Part shown: piece by piece, positions 17,008 to 24,331 of the stretch
How positions within the stretch are numbered: the stretch's first letter is position 1
Layout of the letters: each line of letters begins with the position of its first letter
From: CAYORM01 sp964406375
GTDB lineage: Bacteria > Pseudomonadota > Alphaproteobacteria > DSM-16000 > Inquilinaceae
DNA length: 64,000 bases
Reading direction: 5' to 3'
NCBI GenBank assembly: GCA_964406375.1
Contig: CAYORM010000009.1
Coordinates: 9,681 to 73,680, forward strand
Program-made: the position numbers and the translations under genes
Notes under the pieces: model-generated
What the model was told of the DNA's origin: nothing
Seen by the model: only the letters and a program-made list of their open reading frames with translations
Databases searched by the model: none

Positions 17008-18072
17008 ATGATGCGTCCTTCGGTCGGCGTCCGCTCCGGCAAGGTGATGACGGTGCTCGGGCCCATCCCCGTCGAAGCGATGGGAATCACCCTGATGCAT
17101 GAGCACATCCTGCTCGACGCGTCGAAATCCTGGCGGCGGCCCTGCTGCGCCAGCGAGATGCATCTCGCCGAACAGCCGATCGACATCACGATCCTCGGCG
17201 AACTGCGGATGAACCCGTTCCTCAACCGCGACAATTGCGTCCTTCTGGACACCGAGCTCGCGATCGAGGAGCTGACGCGCTTCGTAGAGCTGGGCGGGCG
17301 TACCGTCGTCGATCCGACGAATTTCGGCATCGGCCGTGATCCGGGCGCGCTGCAGCGCATCAGCCGCCGCACCGGGCTCAACATCGTCATGGGGTCGGGC
17401 TACTACCTCGAGCCGTCGCATCCCGCGGATGTGCGGACGATGTCGGTCGACGAGATCGCGCGGAAGATCATCGAGGATGTCGGCGGCGGCGAGACGATGC
17501 CGGAGGTCTGCGCCGGCATCATCGGCGAGATCGGCATCAGCAAGGATTTCACCCCGGCCGAGGAGAAGTCGCTGCGGGCCGCGGCCCGTGCCGCACGGCA
17601 GACGGAGGTGCCGCTGTCGATCCATCTGCCGGGCTGGGAGCGGCTCGCCCATCGCGTGCTCGACGTGATCGAGGAGGAAGGGGCCGATCTCCGGCACACG
17701 GTGCTGTGCCACATGAATCCGAGCCATGCCGACCTCGCCTACCAGAAGGCGCTGGCCGATCGCGGCGCCTTCCTCGAATACGACATGATCGGAATGGACT
17801 ATTATTTCGCCGACCAGCAGGCGCAGAGCCCCTGTGATGAGGAGAATGCGCGCGCCATCGCCGCGCTGATCGCGGACGGCTATGCCGACCGGCTGCTGCT
17901 GTCGCAGGACGTCTTCCTGAAGATGATGCTGACGCGCTATGGCGGCTTCGGCTACGGCTACATCCTGAAGCATTTCGTGCCGCGATTGCTGCGCCACGGC
18001 GTCGACCGGCGCACGATCGACGGGATCCTGATCGACAATCCGCGGCGGGTCTTCTCCGCCGCCCAGGCCTGA
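17008..18072 (+). CDS. Phosphotriesterase-family (PHP-like) metal-dependent hydrolase
   Basis: A 354-residue amidohydrolase-superfamily protein. All binuclear metal ligands can be read: HEH (31-33), a bridging Glu174 in IIGEIGIS (Glu as in E. coli PHP, where PTE has a carboxylated Lys), His206 in LSIHLPGW, His235 in LCHMNPSH and Asp301 in LLLSQDVF. Members with Glu at the bridge are usually lactonases or unassigned hydrolases rather than organophosphatases. It follows the permease gene by 7 nt and precedes the Gat1-like gene by 11 nt, so it probably acts on the imported compound or a product of it. Substrate unknown. Confidence 0.88.
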   Translation: MMRPSVGVRSGKVMTVLGPIPVEAMGITLMHEHILLDASKSWRRPCCASEMHLAEQPIDITILGELRMNPFLNRDNCVLLDTELAIEELTRFVELGGRTVVDPTNFGIGRDPGALQRISRRTGLNIVMGSGYYLEPSHPADVRTMSVDEIARKIIEDVGGGETMPEVCAGIIGEIGISKDFTPAEEKSLRAAARAARQTEVPLSIHLPGWERLAHRVLDVIEEEGADLRHTVLCHMNPSHADLAYQKALADRGAFLEYDMIGMDYYFADQQAQSPCDEENARAIAALIADGYADRLLLSQDVFLKMMLTRYGGFGYGYILKHFVPRLLRHGVDRRTIDGILIDNPRRVFSAAQA

Positions 18073-18083
18073 CGAGGGAGCTG

Positions 18084-18857
18084 ATGGCGAAGAAGAAGGT
18101 GCTGCTGGCCGGTGAGAGCTGGGTGTCGGCGGCGACGCACATCAAGGGGTTCGACCAGTTCGCCTCGATCACCTTCCATCTCGGCGCCGAGCCGCTGGTC
18201 GAGGCGCTGAAGGACAGCCCCTATGAGATCACCTGGATGCCGGCGCATGACGCCCAGCGCGGTTTCCCGCAGACGGTTGAGGCGCTCGACGCCTATGACG
18301 CGGTGATCCTGTCGGACATCGGCGCCAACACGCTGCTGCTGCACCCCGACACCTGGATCCACTCGAAGCCGACCCCGAACCGGCTGAAGGCGCTGCAGGC
18401 CTGGGTCGAGGGCGGCGGGGCGCTGCTGATGTTCGGCGGCTATTTCAGCTTCCAGGGGATAAATGGCGGGGCCCGCTACCACCGCACCCCGGTGGAGGCG
18501 GTGCTGCCGGTCGAATGCCTGCCATATGACGACCGGGTCGAGGTTCCGGAGGGTTTCACCCCCCGCATCGTCGATCGCGGCGGCCATCCGATCCTCGCCG
18601 GTCTGCCGGCGGAGGGCTGGCCGAAGCTGCTCGGCTTCAACGAGGTGAAGCCGAAGCCCGAGGCGACCGTCCTCGCCACCGTCTCCGCCGACTATGGGGA
18701 TCTGCCGCTGCTCGTCGCCGGCCATTACGGGCGCGGCCGCACCGTCGCCTGGACCTCCGATATCGGGCCGCACTGGCTGCCGCCGGAGTTCGTGGCCTGG
18801 GAGGGCTATGCCCGGCTGTGGATCCAGGCGCTCGACTGGGCGACGGCGCGCGGCTGA
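18084..18857 (+). CDS. Gat1-like (putative glutamine amidotransferase fold) protein
   Basis: A 257-residue cytoplasmic protein resembling the putative class I glutamine amidotransferase-like domain family: KVLLAGESWVSAATHIKGFD at the N-terminus, then AVILSDIGANTLLLHPDTWI, WVEGGGALLMFGGYFSFQGI at the nucleophile-elbow position, VEAVLPVECLP, and GRGRTVAWTSDIGPHWLP near the C-terminus. The elbow reads GGYFSF with no Cys, so a glutaminase role is unlikely; a ligand-binding or hydrolytic role of this fold is more likely. No known reaction can be assigned. It sits 11 nt after the phosphotriesterase-family gene. Confidence 0.75.
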   Translation: MAKKKVLLAGESWVSAATHIKGFDQFASITFHLGAEPLVEALKDSPYEITWMPAHDAQRGFPQTVEALDAYDAVILSDIGANTLLLHPDTWIHSKPTPNRLKALQAWVEGGGALLMFGGYFSFQGINGGARYHRTPVEAVLPVECLPYDDRVEVPEGFTPRIVDRGGHPILAGLPAEGWPKLLGFNEVKPKPEATVLATVSADYGDLPLLVAGHYGRGRTVAWTSDIGPHWLPPEFVAWEGYARLWIQALDWATARG

Positions 18858-18916
18858 GAGGCGGCGGCCCCGCGCCGAGCGGGCGCCACGGGCGGATGGG
18901 CAAGTGAGGGGCGGCG

Positions 18917-19750
18917 ATGGACGAGAAGCCGGTGGCGATGGATCGCGGCCATGCGATCCGCGAGATCTTCGGCCGCAGCGGCGTCGTGATCGGCGTCGTG
19001 CATCTGCTGCCGCTGCCCGGCGCCCCGCGCTTCGGCGGCGACGTGGCGGCGATCCGCGCGCGGGCGCTCGCCGATGCGGCAGCCTATGCCAAAGGCGGCG
19101 TCGACGGGCTGATCGTCGAGAATCACGGCGACATCCCCTTCGCCAAGCCCGAAGCGATCGGACCAGAGACGGCGGCGCACATGGCCGTTTTGACCGAGGC
19201 GGTGCGCGCCGAGACGGGGCTGCCGGTCGGTGTCAACGTCCTCGCCAATGCCGCCATCCCGGCGCTGGCGGTGGCCTCCGCCGCCGGCGCCGCCTTCATC
19301 CGCGTCAATCAATGGGCCAACGCCTATGTCGCGAATGAGGGCTTCGTCGAGGGCGCGGCCGCCGAGGCCCTGCGCTACCGTGCCCGGCTGCGCGCCGAGG
19401 GCATCCGGGTCTTCGCCGACGCCCATGTCAAGCACGGCGCCCATGCGATCGTCGGCGACCGCCCGGTCGAGGAGCTGGTGCGGGACGTCGCCTTCTTCGA
19501 CGCCGACGCCGTGATCGCGACCGGCCAGCGCACCGGCCACGCCGCCGATCTCGATTATATCGGCATGATCGCCCGCGCCTCGGGCCTGCCCGCTCTGGTC
19601 GGCAGCGGCGTCACCCCGGAGAATGTCGCCGCGATCCTCGAGATCGTCGACGGCGTGATCGTCGCGAGCGCGCTGAAGCGTGACGGCGTCTGGTGGAACG
19701 AGGTCGAAGCGGCGCGCGTCACCGCCCTGATGGCCCGCCTCGGCCGCTGA
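18917..19750 (+). CDS. BtpA/SgcQ-family TIM-barrel protein
   Basis: A 277-residue protein of the BtpA/SgcQ family: VVIGVVHLLPLPGAPRFGGD near the N-terminus, DGLIVENHGDIPFAKPE, VGVNVLANAAIPALAVA, FIRVNQWANAYVANEGFVEG, DADAVIATGQRTGHAADLDY and LVGSGVTPENVAAIL (phosphate-binding barrel end). Family members include cyanobacterial BtpA, implicated in photosystem I biogenesis, and enterobacterial SgcQ, encoded with sugar-uptake genes; no reaction is established. It is the last gene of the importer operon, with an RBS GAGGGGCGGCG before the ATG. Use of a phosphorylated sugar-like substrate is inferred from the barrel end and the context. Confidence 0.88.
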   Translation: MDEKPVAMDRGHAIREIFGRSGVVIGVVHLLPLPGAPRFGGDVAAIRARALADAAAYAKGGVDGLIVENHGDIPFAKPEAIGPETAAHMAVLTEAVRAETGLPVGVNVLANAAIPALAVASAAGAAFIRVNQWANAYVANEGFVEGAAAEALRYRARLRAEGIRVFADAHVKHGAHAIVGDRPVEELVRDVAFFDADAVIATGQRTGHAADLDYIGMIARASGLPALVGSGVTPENVAAILEIVDGVIVASALKRDGVWWNEVEAARVTALMARLGR

Positions 19751-19800
19751 CGCCATCGGCTCTCGCAGTCCCCATGCGCGCGGGGGTGCCGACATTGGCA

Positions 19801-19816
19801 CGTTTCACGTGAAACG
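19801..19816. other. parS: parS-type ParB-binding palindrome
   Basis: The 16 bases CGTTTCACGTGAAACG form a perfect palindrome. The inner 14 bases equal the conserved parS core GTTTCACGTGAAAC, the ParB/Spo0J binding site used for chromosome segregation. It lies in a 624-nt gene-free interval, immediately before the decayed CRISPR repeats and just after a small GTGCC/GGCAC dyad. An identity this complete over 14 bases is very unlikely by chance in DNA of this composition. parB itself is not in the window. Confidence 0.85.
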
Positions 19817-19822
19817 ATAGCG

Positions 19823-20182
19823 GGTCTATCTCACGGGTGTGGGGGAGCCATAGCCGGACACCTGGACCTGGCAATCTTCACGGGCCCCGCATGTGCGGGA
19901 ACTGGATCGAGAAGGTCGGCCGTCGGACTGTGGGTCACTCCGCGCGCAGGAGGTTTCTGCTTTTAGCTTCAATATTGTGGTCAGCTCAGATTGCCCGCGA
20001 GTGCGGGAGGCGACCGAGATGTCGAGAGCGCGAGCCAGGGCTGCCACAGCGGGCCATAGAGTGACCGGTCGATGGTGGCCGTCGAGCCGTAGGGTCTATC
20101 TCCCCCGGTGTGCCGGGAACCCTTCGTCCCAGCCCGCCAGCATCGGGATGCGAAGGTCTATCCCCGCGTGTGCGGGGGAACC
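19823..20182 (+). CRISPR. Degenerate type I-E-like CRISPR array (relic), no cas genes nearby
   Basis: The best repeat is 20155-20182, a 28-mer beginning GGTCTATCCCCG and ending GGGGGAACC with a palindromic CCCCGCGTGTGCGGGG centre, as in type I-E repeats. Clear variants lie at 20093-20121 (62 nt upstream, close to the 61-nt I-E unit) and 19823-19849. Weaker copies of the CCCGC...GCGGG core lie near 19881-19902, 19932-19952 and 19989-20014. Possible further decayed copies lie at 20216 and 20262. Spacing in the middle is 53-56 nt, so indels have accumulated. The spacer-like segment 20183-20214 is AT-rich compared with the genome. No cas gene occurs in the window. Confidence 0.7.
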
Positions 20183-20374
20183 TCTACCATAGAAGCTCTT
20201 GTTTCTCTTCACAATGTCAAAGATGCGCATACGCGAGCGCTGGCTGCGTGGACGGTGTGTGGGTACTCCCCCCCCCGGAGGTGACCGCCCGACCAAAGCC
20301 TAGCCGGGGCGGTGTCTTCCTTCCAGACTGTCGTCAGACCGCCTTGCTAGAAGCGGCACCGGGACCCGTCGCCG
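20183..20374. other. Non-coding remainder of the parS/CRISPR island
   Basis: An AT-richer stretch (20183-20214, spacer-like) is followed by possible eroded repeats near 20216 and 20262, a run of nine or ten C (20268-20277) and a 7-bp inverted repeat ACCGCCC/GGGCGGT (20284-20290 and 20307-20313). No open frame here has the codon bias of neighbouring genes. The interval ends at the stop codon of the convergent chaC-like gene. Confidence 0.5.
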
Positions 20375-20965
20375 TCACGCGCTCGGTGTCCGGTCGGCAC
20401 CGACGATCAGTGCCGCAATCGCTTCGAGATGGCGGTCGCGGATGCCCAGCCCTGCGAGATGGGCGAGGGTGTTGAGCAGATAGTCGAGATTGCGCCCGCG
20501 CTGGCCGGCGGCGCTGCCGATCACCGCGGCGCAGCGGCCGGGGTCGGAGGCGTCGGCGAAGAAATGCGGATGGGCGCGATTGGCGACGAAGAACGCCGCC
20601 TCGACGGTCTCGTCCCCGAGCCGCAGACGGCCGCGCTGCGGACGGTAGACGGCGTAGAGCATCTCCCGCTCCCACAGATAGGCGGCCGTCTCCTCCCATC
20701 GGGCCTCGGCGACGCGGAAGGCGACGCCGCGGCAGGAGCCGCCGCGGTCGAGGCCGAGCACCAAGCCCGGCCGTTCCGGCGTGCCGCGATAGCGATGGGA
20801 GACGATGCAGAAGCGGCGGTGCCAGCCATGCAGCACCGCATCGCTGCGCTCCTCATAGGCAAAGCCCGGATCCCACATCAGCGAGCCATAGCCGAAGACC
20901 CAGAAGGGGGCACCGGAGGGCGGGAGAAGCGATCGCGGTCCGGGCGGCGGCCCAGGGTGTGGCAT
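20375..20965 (-). CDS. Gamma-glutamylcyclotransferase, ChaC family
   Basis: A 196-residue ChaC-like enzyme that would cleave glutathione to 5-oxoproline and Cys-Gly in the cytoplasm. The substrate loop is WVFGYGSLMWDPGF (YGSL motif), followed by GWHRRFCIVSHRYRGTPERP and the catalytic-glutamate segment AYLWEREMLYAVY. Length is typical of the family. ATG at 20965 (MPHPGPPPG) is preferred to the ATG at 21037 because the extra 24 residues are basic, low-complexity and unlike the family. Confidence 0.88.
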   Translation of the reverse strand: MPHPGPPPGPRSLLPPSGAPFWVFGYGSLMWDPGFAYEERSDAVLHGWHRRFCIVSHRYRGTPERPGLVLGLDRGGSCRGVAFRVAEARWEETAAYLWEREMLYAVYRPQRGRLRLGDETVEAAFFVANRAHPHFFADASDPGRCAAVIGSAAGQRGRNLDYLLNTLAHLAGLGIRDRHLEAIAALIVGADRTPSA

Positions 20966-21077
20966 GGCAATGCGCGGCGGGAGCGTCTGCGTCCTTCTGC
21001 CGGAAAAGCCGCCGGCCTGTCCAGGGCGGCCCTGCATCGCCCGGCGGCTGATCGCCCGGCGGCTCGTCGCCCGCCTT

Positions 21078-22142
21078 TCAGCCGGATTGCCCGCGTTCCG
21101 GCGCGCCTTCCGGCGCGATCCAGCCGGAGAGCTCCCGCTCGACGAGACGGGTGATCACCGCCATGCCGCGCTCGCTGTCGTTGAGGCAGGGGATATAGGC
21201 AAAGGCCTCGCCGCCATGGGCGCGGAAGATGTCGCGGTTCTCGACGTCCAGCTCCTCCAGCGTCTCGAGGCAGTCGGCGGCGAAGCCCGGTGCGACCACG
21301 GCGATCCGCCGGGTGCCGGCGCGCGCCAGCGCCGCAATCGTCTCGTCGGTATAGGGGCGCAGCCATTCCTCGCGCCCGAAGCGCGACTGGAAGGTTGCGC
21401 GAAAGCGCGCCTCAGGCAGGCCGAGGCGGTCGCGGACGAGCCGCGCCGTCTCCAGGCATTGGAGGTGATAGGGGTCACCCGCCTCGGCATAGCGACGGGG
21501 CAGGCCGTGGAAGGAGGCGATCACTACCTCCGGCTCGAAATCGAGGGTGCCGATGCCTGCCTCGATCGAGCCGGCGATCGCCTCGATATAGGTGGGGTCG
21601 TCGTGATACGGCGGTACCACCCGGAGGGCAGGCTGCCGGCGCATCGCCGCCAGCCGGGCGAAGGCCGCATCACAGGCGGTGGCCGTGGTCGCGGCGGAAT
21701 ACTGCGGATAGAGCGGGAAGAGGAGCAGACGGTCGCAGCCAGCGGCGGCCAGGCGCTCGATCGCCTCGCCGATCGAGGGGCGGCCATAGCGCATGCCCCA
21801 GTCGACGACGATCCGCGGTTCTGGCGCGAAATGCCCTGCCAGCCGGTCGGCCTGCGCGCGGGTGATGGTACGCAGCGGCGATTCGTTGCGCTCGCGGTTC
21901 CATATGCGCGCATAGTCCCGTCCCTTGCGGCGAGGCCGCAGCGTCAGGATCACGAGATTGAGGATCGGCCACCACAGCAGCCGGTTGGTGTCGACCACCC
22001 GGCGGTCGGAAAGGAATTCCTTCAGGTAGCGCCGCATCGACCAGTAATCGGTCCCGTCGGGCGTGCCGAGATTGGAGAGCAGGATGCCGATCCGCGCGGA
22101 CGGAGACCCGGGGGGCGCTGGCGATGTCTCGGCTTGCGTCAT
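21078..22142 (-). CDS. hemH: Ferrochelatase
   Basis: A 354-residue ferrochelatase, which inserts Fe2+ into protoporphyrin IX in the last step of haem synthesis. Signature segments: ILLSNLGTPDGTDYWSMRRY at the N-terminus, LFPLYPQYSAATTA, the active-site VVIASFHGLPRRYAEAGDPY (catalytic His), FRATFQSRFGREEWL with YTDE, and VVAPGFAADCLETLEEL with the conserved late acidic residues. Start at 22142 (MTQAETSP); ATG at 22151 is also possible. Upstream sequence in frame is arginine-rich and non-coding. Confidence 0.93.
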   Translation of the reverse strand: MTQAETSPAPPGSPSARIGILLSNLGTPDGTDYWSMRRYLKEFLSDRRVVDTNRLLWWPILNLVILTLRPRRKGRDYARIWNRERNESPLRTITRAQADRLAGHFAPEPRIVVDWGMRYGRPSIGEAIERLAAAGCDRLLLFPLYPQYSAATTATACDAAFARLAAMRRQPALRVVPPYHDDPTYIEAIAGSIEAGIGTLDFEPEVVIASFHGLPRRYAEAGDPYHLQCLETARLVRDRLGLPEARFRATFQSRFGREEWLRPYTDETIAALARAGTRRIAVVAPGFAADCLETLEELDVENRDIFRAHGGEAFAYIPCLNDSERGMAVITRLVERELSGWIAPEGAPERGQSG

Positions 22143-22202
22143 GAAGGGCATCCGGCTGGTCGTGACCCAGAACGACGACGGGCGTCGGCGACGCCGCCCC
22201 CG

Positions 22203-22264
22203 CGGGAACCGTTGCGGGTTCCCGGGCGATCGTCTACGCCAACCGATCGGGGCGAGCCCCGATC
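22203..22264. promoter_or_regulatory. Two adjacent dyads in the hemH/DUF2125 divergent intergenic region
   Basis: Dyad one: an 8-bp stem (CGGGAACC with GGTTCCCG) at 22203-22224 with a GTTGCG loop. Dyad two: GATCGGGGC and GCCCCGATC at 22245-22264, a perfect 9-bp inverted repeat with only two bases between arms. Both lie in the 143-nt region between two divergent genes; the second is 22 nt upstream of the DUF2125 gene start. They may be operators or leader hairpins. The dyads are seen directly; the function is inferred. Confidence 0.4.
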
Positions 22265-22285
22265 CGCGCGCCGACCGGAGCATCC

Positions 22286-23341
22286 ATGACCGACCAGACC
22301 CGAGCCGGCAAGCCCGCCCGCCGCCGCCGTCGCTGGCCCTACGTCCTGCTGGGCCTTGTGCTGATCATTCTCGCCGTCTACGCGGTCGGCTGGTTCTGGG
22401 CCGCCGACAGGGCCCGCTCCATGGCAGCGGAGCTGCTCGGGCGCCCGCCCGCGGGCATCGCCGTCGAGACCGCGGGAGTGGAGGTCGAGGGATTCCCGCT
22501 GGTCTTCGCCGTCGCCTCCGCCCCGTTCCGGATCAGCGAGCCGTCCGGCATCGCCTGGTGGGGCGAGGGGATCGAGGCGAGCGTCGTGCCCTGGCGTCTG
22601 CCGGTGGTCTCGCTGGCCCTCGCCGCGCCGCAGCACCTTGCCGTTCCCGGGCAACCGGCTCTCGACGCGGTGATGGAGAGCGACGGCGCGGGCGAGGTGG
22701 TTCTCGATTTCGACGGCCGCTTCCGTTCCGTCCGCCTCGATCTTCCCGACATCACGGTGACCGGCCCCGCGCTGCCCGGTCCCCTCGGCATCGAAACGGC
22801 GACGCTGGCGGCCGAGATGCCGGGCGTTGCGGCCGATGCGATCGCGACCGGCGTGCTGCGGCTCCTCACCATCGCCCTGCCGGTGCCGGAGGTGGAAGGG
22901 CTGCCGCCGGCGGTCGAGCTGGCCGAGGCGCAGGTCAGCGTCACCGGCGCCCCGCTGGTCTCACCGCGTGCCGCCGACATGGCGGCCTGGCGCGCCGCGG
23001 GTGGACGGCTGCGGATCGATGCGGTCCGGCTTGTCTGGGGGCCGCTGACGGTCGAGGCGGTGGGTGAGCTGGTGCTCGATGCCGACCTGCAGCCCGAGGG
23101 CTCGGTGACGGTTGCGATCCGCGGCTGGCGGCCGGCGCTCGAGGCGGCGGTCGAGGCGGGTCTCGTGGCGCGTCCGGCGGCCGAACAGCTCGGTGCCGCG
23201 CTGCAGCTCTTCTCGGCGCAAAGCGGGTCGGCGGATGCCGAGGATCCGGCCGCCTCCATCGCGCTTGCGATCACCGATCGCCGGGTCTCGGCGCTGTTCT
23301 TCACCGTCGCGCGGCTGCCCGAGATCAATTGGCCCGAATGA
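22286..23341 (+). CDS. DUF2125 domain-containing membrane-anchored protein
   Basis: A 351-residue protein with one N-terminal transmembrane anchor (WPYVLLGLVLIILAVYAVGW, about 18-37) and a large periplasmic domain. VEVEGFPLVFAVASAPFRIS near 70 matches the conserved start of DUF2125 proteins of Alphaproteobacteria. GIAWWGEGIEASVVPWRLPV and VTVAIRGWRPALEAAVEAGL also fit the family's repeated beta-strand pattern. Function is not known. CGGAG precedes the ATG. Confidence 0.82.
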   Translation: MTDQTRAGKPARRRRRWPYVLLGLVLIILAVYAVGWFWAADRARSMAAELLGRPPAGIAVETAGVEVEGFPLVFAVASAPFRISEPSGIAWWGEGIEASVVPWRLPVVSLALAAPQHLAVPGQPALDAVMESDGAGEVVLDFDGRFRSVRLDLPDITVTGPALPGPLGIETATLAAEMPGVAADAIATGVLRLLTIALPVPEVEGLPPAVELAEAQVSVTGAPLVSPRAADMAAWRAAGGRLRIDAVRLVWGPLTVEAVGELVLDADLQPEGSVTVAIRGWRPALEAAVEAGLVARPAAEQLGAALQLFSAQSGSADAEDPAASIALAITDRRVSALFFTVARLPEINWPE

Positions 23342-23374
23342 CGGGCCGGCGGCTCGGTCCGCCGGGCGCGCCGA

Positions 23375-24331
23375 TCAGCGCTCGGTCGGCGGCGCACCCA
23401 GCGCGAGGCGCGCCGCCTTCTCCGGCTCCATCTCCGCCTGGCGGGCATCGATGATGCCGCGACGGATGGCGCGGGTGCGCGTGAACAGCGCCTCGAGCAG
23501 GTCGCCCTCGCCGCGGCGGATGGCCCGCTGCAGCCGCGTCAGATCCTCGGTGAACTGCTGCAGCACGTCGAGGACGGCTTCACGGTTGGTCAGGAACACG
23601 TCGCGCCACATCACCGGATCGGAGGCGGCGATGCGGGTGAAGTCGCGGAAGCCGCCGGCCGAGAACTTGATGACCTCGGCCTTGGCGTCCTCCTGCATGT
23701 CGGCCGCCGTGCCGACGATCGTATAGGCGATGAGGTGCGGGATGTGCGAGGTGATGGCCAGCACCCGGTCGTGATGGGCGGCGTCCATCCGCTCGACCAT
23801 CATGCCCATGCCGCGCCACAGCGCCTCGATCCGGTCAACCGCCGCGGGGTCGGCCTCCGGCGGCGGCGTCAGGATGCACCAGCGGCCGACGAAGAGCTCG
23901 GCGAAGCCGGCCGCGGGGCCGGAGTGCTCGGTGCCGGCGATCGGGTGGGCCGGCACCAGATGGACCCCGGGCGGCAGATGCGGCCCGACATCCTGGACGA
24001 CCGATCCCTTGACCGAGCCGACATCGGACACGATGGCGCCGGGCGCGAGCCCCGGCGCCATCGCCGCCGCCACCTCGGCGAAGCTGCGCATCGGCGTGCA
24101 GATGATGACGGCATCGGCGCCGCGCACCGCGGCGGCCGGATCGGCCTCGATCCGGTCGGCGAGGCCGAGCTGCCCGGCATCGGCGCGGGTCTCCGCACGG
24201 CGCGAATACACGACGATCTCGCGGACGAGGCCGAAGCGCCGGCAGGCCCGGGCGATCGAGGAGCCGATCAGCCCGATGCCGATCAGCGCCAGCCTGTCGA
24301 AGACGGGGCCTGGTTCGCCCGCCTCGCTCAT
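23375..24331 (-). CDS. tyrC: Prephenate/arogenate dehydrogenase
   Basis: A 318-residue NAD(P)-dependent dehydrogenase of tyrosine synthesis (prephenate or arogenate to 4-hydroxyphenylpyruvate or tyrosine). The Rossmann motif is LALIGIGLIGSSIARACRRF (about 14-33). DAVIICTPMRSFAEVAAAM and the active-site HLVPAHPIAGTEHSGP (catalytic His) follow. The helical C-terminal domain contains HHDRVLAITSHIPHLIAY and SAGGFRDFTRIAASDPVMWR. The start overlaps the hisC stop by four bases (ATGA), so the two are coupled. Confidence 0.92.
   Translation of the reverse strand: MSEAGEPGPVFDRLALIGIGLIGSSIARACRRFGLVREIVVYSRRAETRADAGQLGLADRIEADPAAAVRGADAVIICTPMRSFAEVAAAMAPGLAPGAIVSDVGSVKGSVVQDVGPHLPPGVHLVPAHPIAGTEHSGPAAGFAELFVGRWCILTPPPEADPAAVDRIEALWRGMGMMVERMDAAHHDRVLAITSHIPHLIAYTIVGTAADMQEDAKAEVIKFSAGGFRDFTRIAASDPVMWRDVFLTNREAVLDVLQQFTEDLTRLQRAIRRGEGDLLEALFTRTRAIRRGIIDARQAEMEPEKAARLALGAPPTER

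Noticed and set aside
20110..20475. Open frame reading through the CRISPR-like repeats, with peptides such as SIPACAGEP and LSPRVRGN
   Set aside because: Peptides of this kind are the usual translation artefact of type I-E repeats; no RBS, no codon bias, and the frame ends inside the antisense of the chaC gene.
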